NCBI GenBank assembly: GCA_003153055.1
Contig: PMBV01000419.1
Location: 753-7,915 of the forward strand
Reading direction: 5' to 3'
Length of the DNA: 7,163 nucleotides
Source: Myxococcales bacterium
GTDB taxonomy: Bacteria > Myxococcota > Myxococcia > Myxococcales > Myxococcaceae
This document shows positions 5,977 to 7,163 of this stretch, piece after piece. The position numbers and the translations under genes were made by a program. The notes below the pieces were generated by a model, which saw nothing but the letters and a program-made list of their open reading frames with translations, ran no database searches and was not told where the DNA came from. Every line of letters starts with the position of its first letter. The first letter of the stretch is position 1.

Positions 5977-6738
5977 GTGGGGCGCGCGACGGCCCTCTGC
6001 TTCGTGCTGTGGGCGGCGATCGCCCTGGCTGGCCCGGTGGTGGTCATCGACCCCGGCCATGGCGGGGGGCAGGCTGGTGCGACGTCTCCCGAGGGACTGG
6101 TGGAGAAGAACGTCGCGCTCGCCCTGGCCAAGAGGGTGAAGGCCGTCTTGGAGCGCGAGCTCCAGGCCACGGTGGTGTTGACCCGCGACCAAGACTCGCT
6201 CGTCTTCCTGCCCGATCGCGTCGCGTTGGCCAACAAGCGCAGGCCCGATGCCTTCGTGTCCATTCACGCCAACTCGATGCCCACCCAGCGTCAGCGGCTG
6301 CTCCACGAGGGCATCGAGACGTACTTCTTGTCGGCCTCGGCATCGGGTGAAGACGCCCGCACGGTGGCGGCCCGCGAGAACGCCGAGGCGGGCGGGCAGC
6401 CCAAGGGGCCCAGCGGTGACACGCTGGCCTTCATCCTCGCCGACCTCCAGCGGGCCGAGACGCACGCAGACTCGTCTCGCTTGGCCTATGCCGTTCAGGA
6501 GGCCCTCGTCGCTCAGACCGGCGCCGCCGACCGAGGTGTCCAGCAGGCGCCGTTCTTCGTCCTCATGGGCCTCGAGGCCCCGGCGGTGCTGGTGGAGGTC
6601 GGGTTCATCTCGCACCCCGAGGAGTCGAAGCGCCTCAGCGATCCGGCCTACCAGGACAAGCTGTCTCGGGCCATCGCCTCGGGGGTGCAGAAGTTCCTCC
6701 GAGAGGTGAGCGAGCGAGACGGCCGAAAGGGCGGCTGA
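5977..6738 (+). CDS. Secreted zinc N-acetylmuramoyl-L-alanine amidase (Amidase_3)
   Basis: The enzyme cleaves the bond between MurNAc and L-Ala in peptidoglycan, in the periplasm. The GTG start at 5977 gives a signal peptide (LCFVLWAAIALA) with likely cleavage after Ala18. The mature protein goes straight into the catalytic domain: VVVIDPGHGG (zinc ligand His28), LVEKNVAL (ligand Glu43), FVSIHANS (ligand His97) and VLVEVGFISHPEE (catalytic Glu207), with RGVQQAPFFVL before it. All residues of the AmiA/B/C and CwlM-like active site are intact. At 253 residues it is a minimal amidase with no AMIN, SPOR, LysM or SH3 targeting domain, so any septal targeting would need a partner. There is no strong Shine-Dalgarno; the two-base gap to selD suggests translation by reinitiation. 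An exact AmiC-type name is not justified. Confidence 0.93.
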   Translation: MGRATALCFVLWAAIALAGPVVVIDPGHGGGQAGATSPEGLVEKNVALALAKRVKAVLERELQATVVLTRDQDSLVFLPDRVALANKRRPDAFVSIHANSMPTQRQRLLHEGIETYFLSASASGEDARTVAARENAEAGGQPKGPSGDTLAFILADLQRAETHADSSRLAYAVQEALVAQTGAADRGVQQAPFFVLMGLEAPAVLVEVGFISHPEESKRLSDPAYQDKLSRAIASGVQKFLREVSERDGRKGG

Positions 6739-6784
6739 CCTGGCAGCTGGTGGGTTCAGGTTGCATCCCGTGGGGCGAGCGGGT

Positions 6785-6789
6785 GAGGT
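6785..6789 (+). promoter_or_regulatory. Shine-Dalgarno for rph
   Basis: GAGGT lies nine bases before the ATG at 6799, within the 60 bp gap after the amidase gene. TTGCAT at 6761-6766 could be a -35, but no matching -10 follows at normal spacing, so I call only the ribosome binding site. Confidence 0.55.
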
Positions 6790-6798
6790 ACGCGCCCC

Positions 6799-7163
6799 AT
6801 GCGTTCGTACAATCGCCAGAGCTCCGAGCCTCGCCCCGTCATTCTCACCCCCAACGTGAACAAGCACGCCGAAGGCTCCTGCCTCGTGGAGTTCGGCGAC
6901 ACCCGCGTGCAGGTGACCTGCTCGGTCGAGGAGAAAGTCCCGCCTCATCTCTTCGGTGCCGGCTCGGGCTGGGTGACGGCCGAATACGGCATGCTCCCTC
7001 GGGCCACGCATGATCGAATGCGCCGCGAGGCAGCCCAGGGGAAGCAGGGTGGCCGCACGCTGGAGATCCAGCGCCTCATCGGTCGTTCTCTCAGGGCGGC
7101 CATCGATCTCAAAGGCCTCGGCCAGCGGACCCTGACCCTCGACTGCGATGTGCTCCAGGCCGA
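6799..7163 (+). CDS. rph: Ribonuclease PH, N-terminal half (cut by window edge)
   Basis: RNase PH is a phosphorolytic 3'-to-5' exoribonuclease that trims tRNA precursors and acts in rRNA turnover, working as a hexameric ring in the cytoplasm. The 121 codons present match the family almost throughout: [30 protein letters not shown], then [20 protein letters not shown] and LDCDVLQA. Arg86 in the GGRT motif is the conserved phosphate-binding arginine. The usual length is about 240 residues, so half the gene, including the catalytic Asp residues, lies beyond the right edge. The start at ATG 6799 ([14 protein letters not shown]) agrees with the family N-terminus and has GAGGT upstream. In many bacteria rph is followed by the rdgB-type XTP/dITP pyrophosphatase gene; that cannot be checked here. 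Confidence 0.97.
   Translation, partial: MRSYNRQSSEPRPVILTPNVNKHAEGSCLVEFGDTRVQVTCSVEEKVPPHLFGAGSGWVTAEYGMLPRATHDRMRREAAQGKQGGRTLEIQRLIGRSLRAAIDLKGLGQRTLTLDCDVLQA

Noticed and set aside
6761..6790. Promoter for rph using TTGCAT
   Set aside because: No -10-like hexamer lies at 16-18 bp spacing; GAGGT there is better explained as the ribosome binding site.
5395..7011. A 538-residue minus-strand open frame
   Set aside because: It is antisense to selD, the amidase gene and rph, all confirmed by conserved motifs. Stop-poor antisense frames are expected in GC-rich DNA.

Overview
The window looks like chromosomal DNA of a high-GC myxobacterium (Myxococcota, most likely Cystobacterineae). This rests on three things: strong G/C preference at third codon positions in every real gene, GTG starts, and an FHA plus DUF4388 (PATAN) architecture, a domain typical of this phylum, next to a TPR protein. 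The species assignment is inference. No insertion sequence, phage gene, CRISPR array, tRNA or rRNA is visible, and base composition is even across the genes, so most of the window reads as core chromosome.

Layout. Positions 1-215 are a compound tandem repeat. It combines a CGCACC hexamer tract with degenerate 18-19 bp units nested in an 86 bp higher-order period, and it runs off the left edge. It includes a canonical G-quadruplex motif on the minus strand and an alternating CG/CA tract. A single minus-strand gene (248-1024) encodes an unrecognised 258-residue protein with an acidic tail. It is divergent from a plus-strand series that fills the rest of the window: recX, a BamD-family lipoprotein gene, an unrecognised membrane-anchored protein, a six-repeat TPR protein, an FHA-DUF4388 protein, selD, a zinc N-acetylmuramoyl-L-alanine amidase, and the first half of rph (RNase PH), cut by the right edge.

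The plus-strand genes are tightly packed. There are ATGA overlaps at bamD/2553 and FHA/selD, a one-base TGATG overlap at TPR/FHA, and two bases between selD and the amidase gene. The short gaps before bamD (41 bp), before the TPR gene (43 bp) and before rph (60 bp) are the only places inside the series where a new promoter could easily sit. Two themes are mixed: envelope work (BamD, the anchored protein, the amidase) and cytoplasmic signalling or scaffolding (TPR, FHA-PATAN). Housekeeping enzymes (RecX, SelD, RNase PH) sit among them. Whether this is one functional system or just a compact core operon cannot be decided from the sequence.

The best leads for novelty are the two unrecognised proteins (especially the one translationally coupled to bamD), the coupled TPR/FHA-PATAN/selD unit, and the repeat array. 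No clearly new defence or mobile system is visible.
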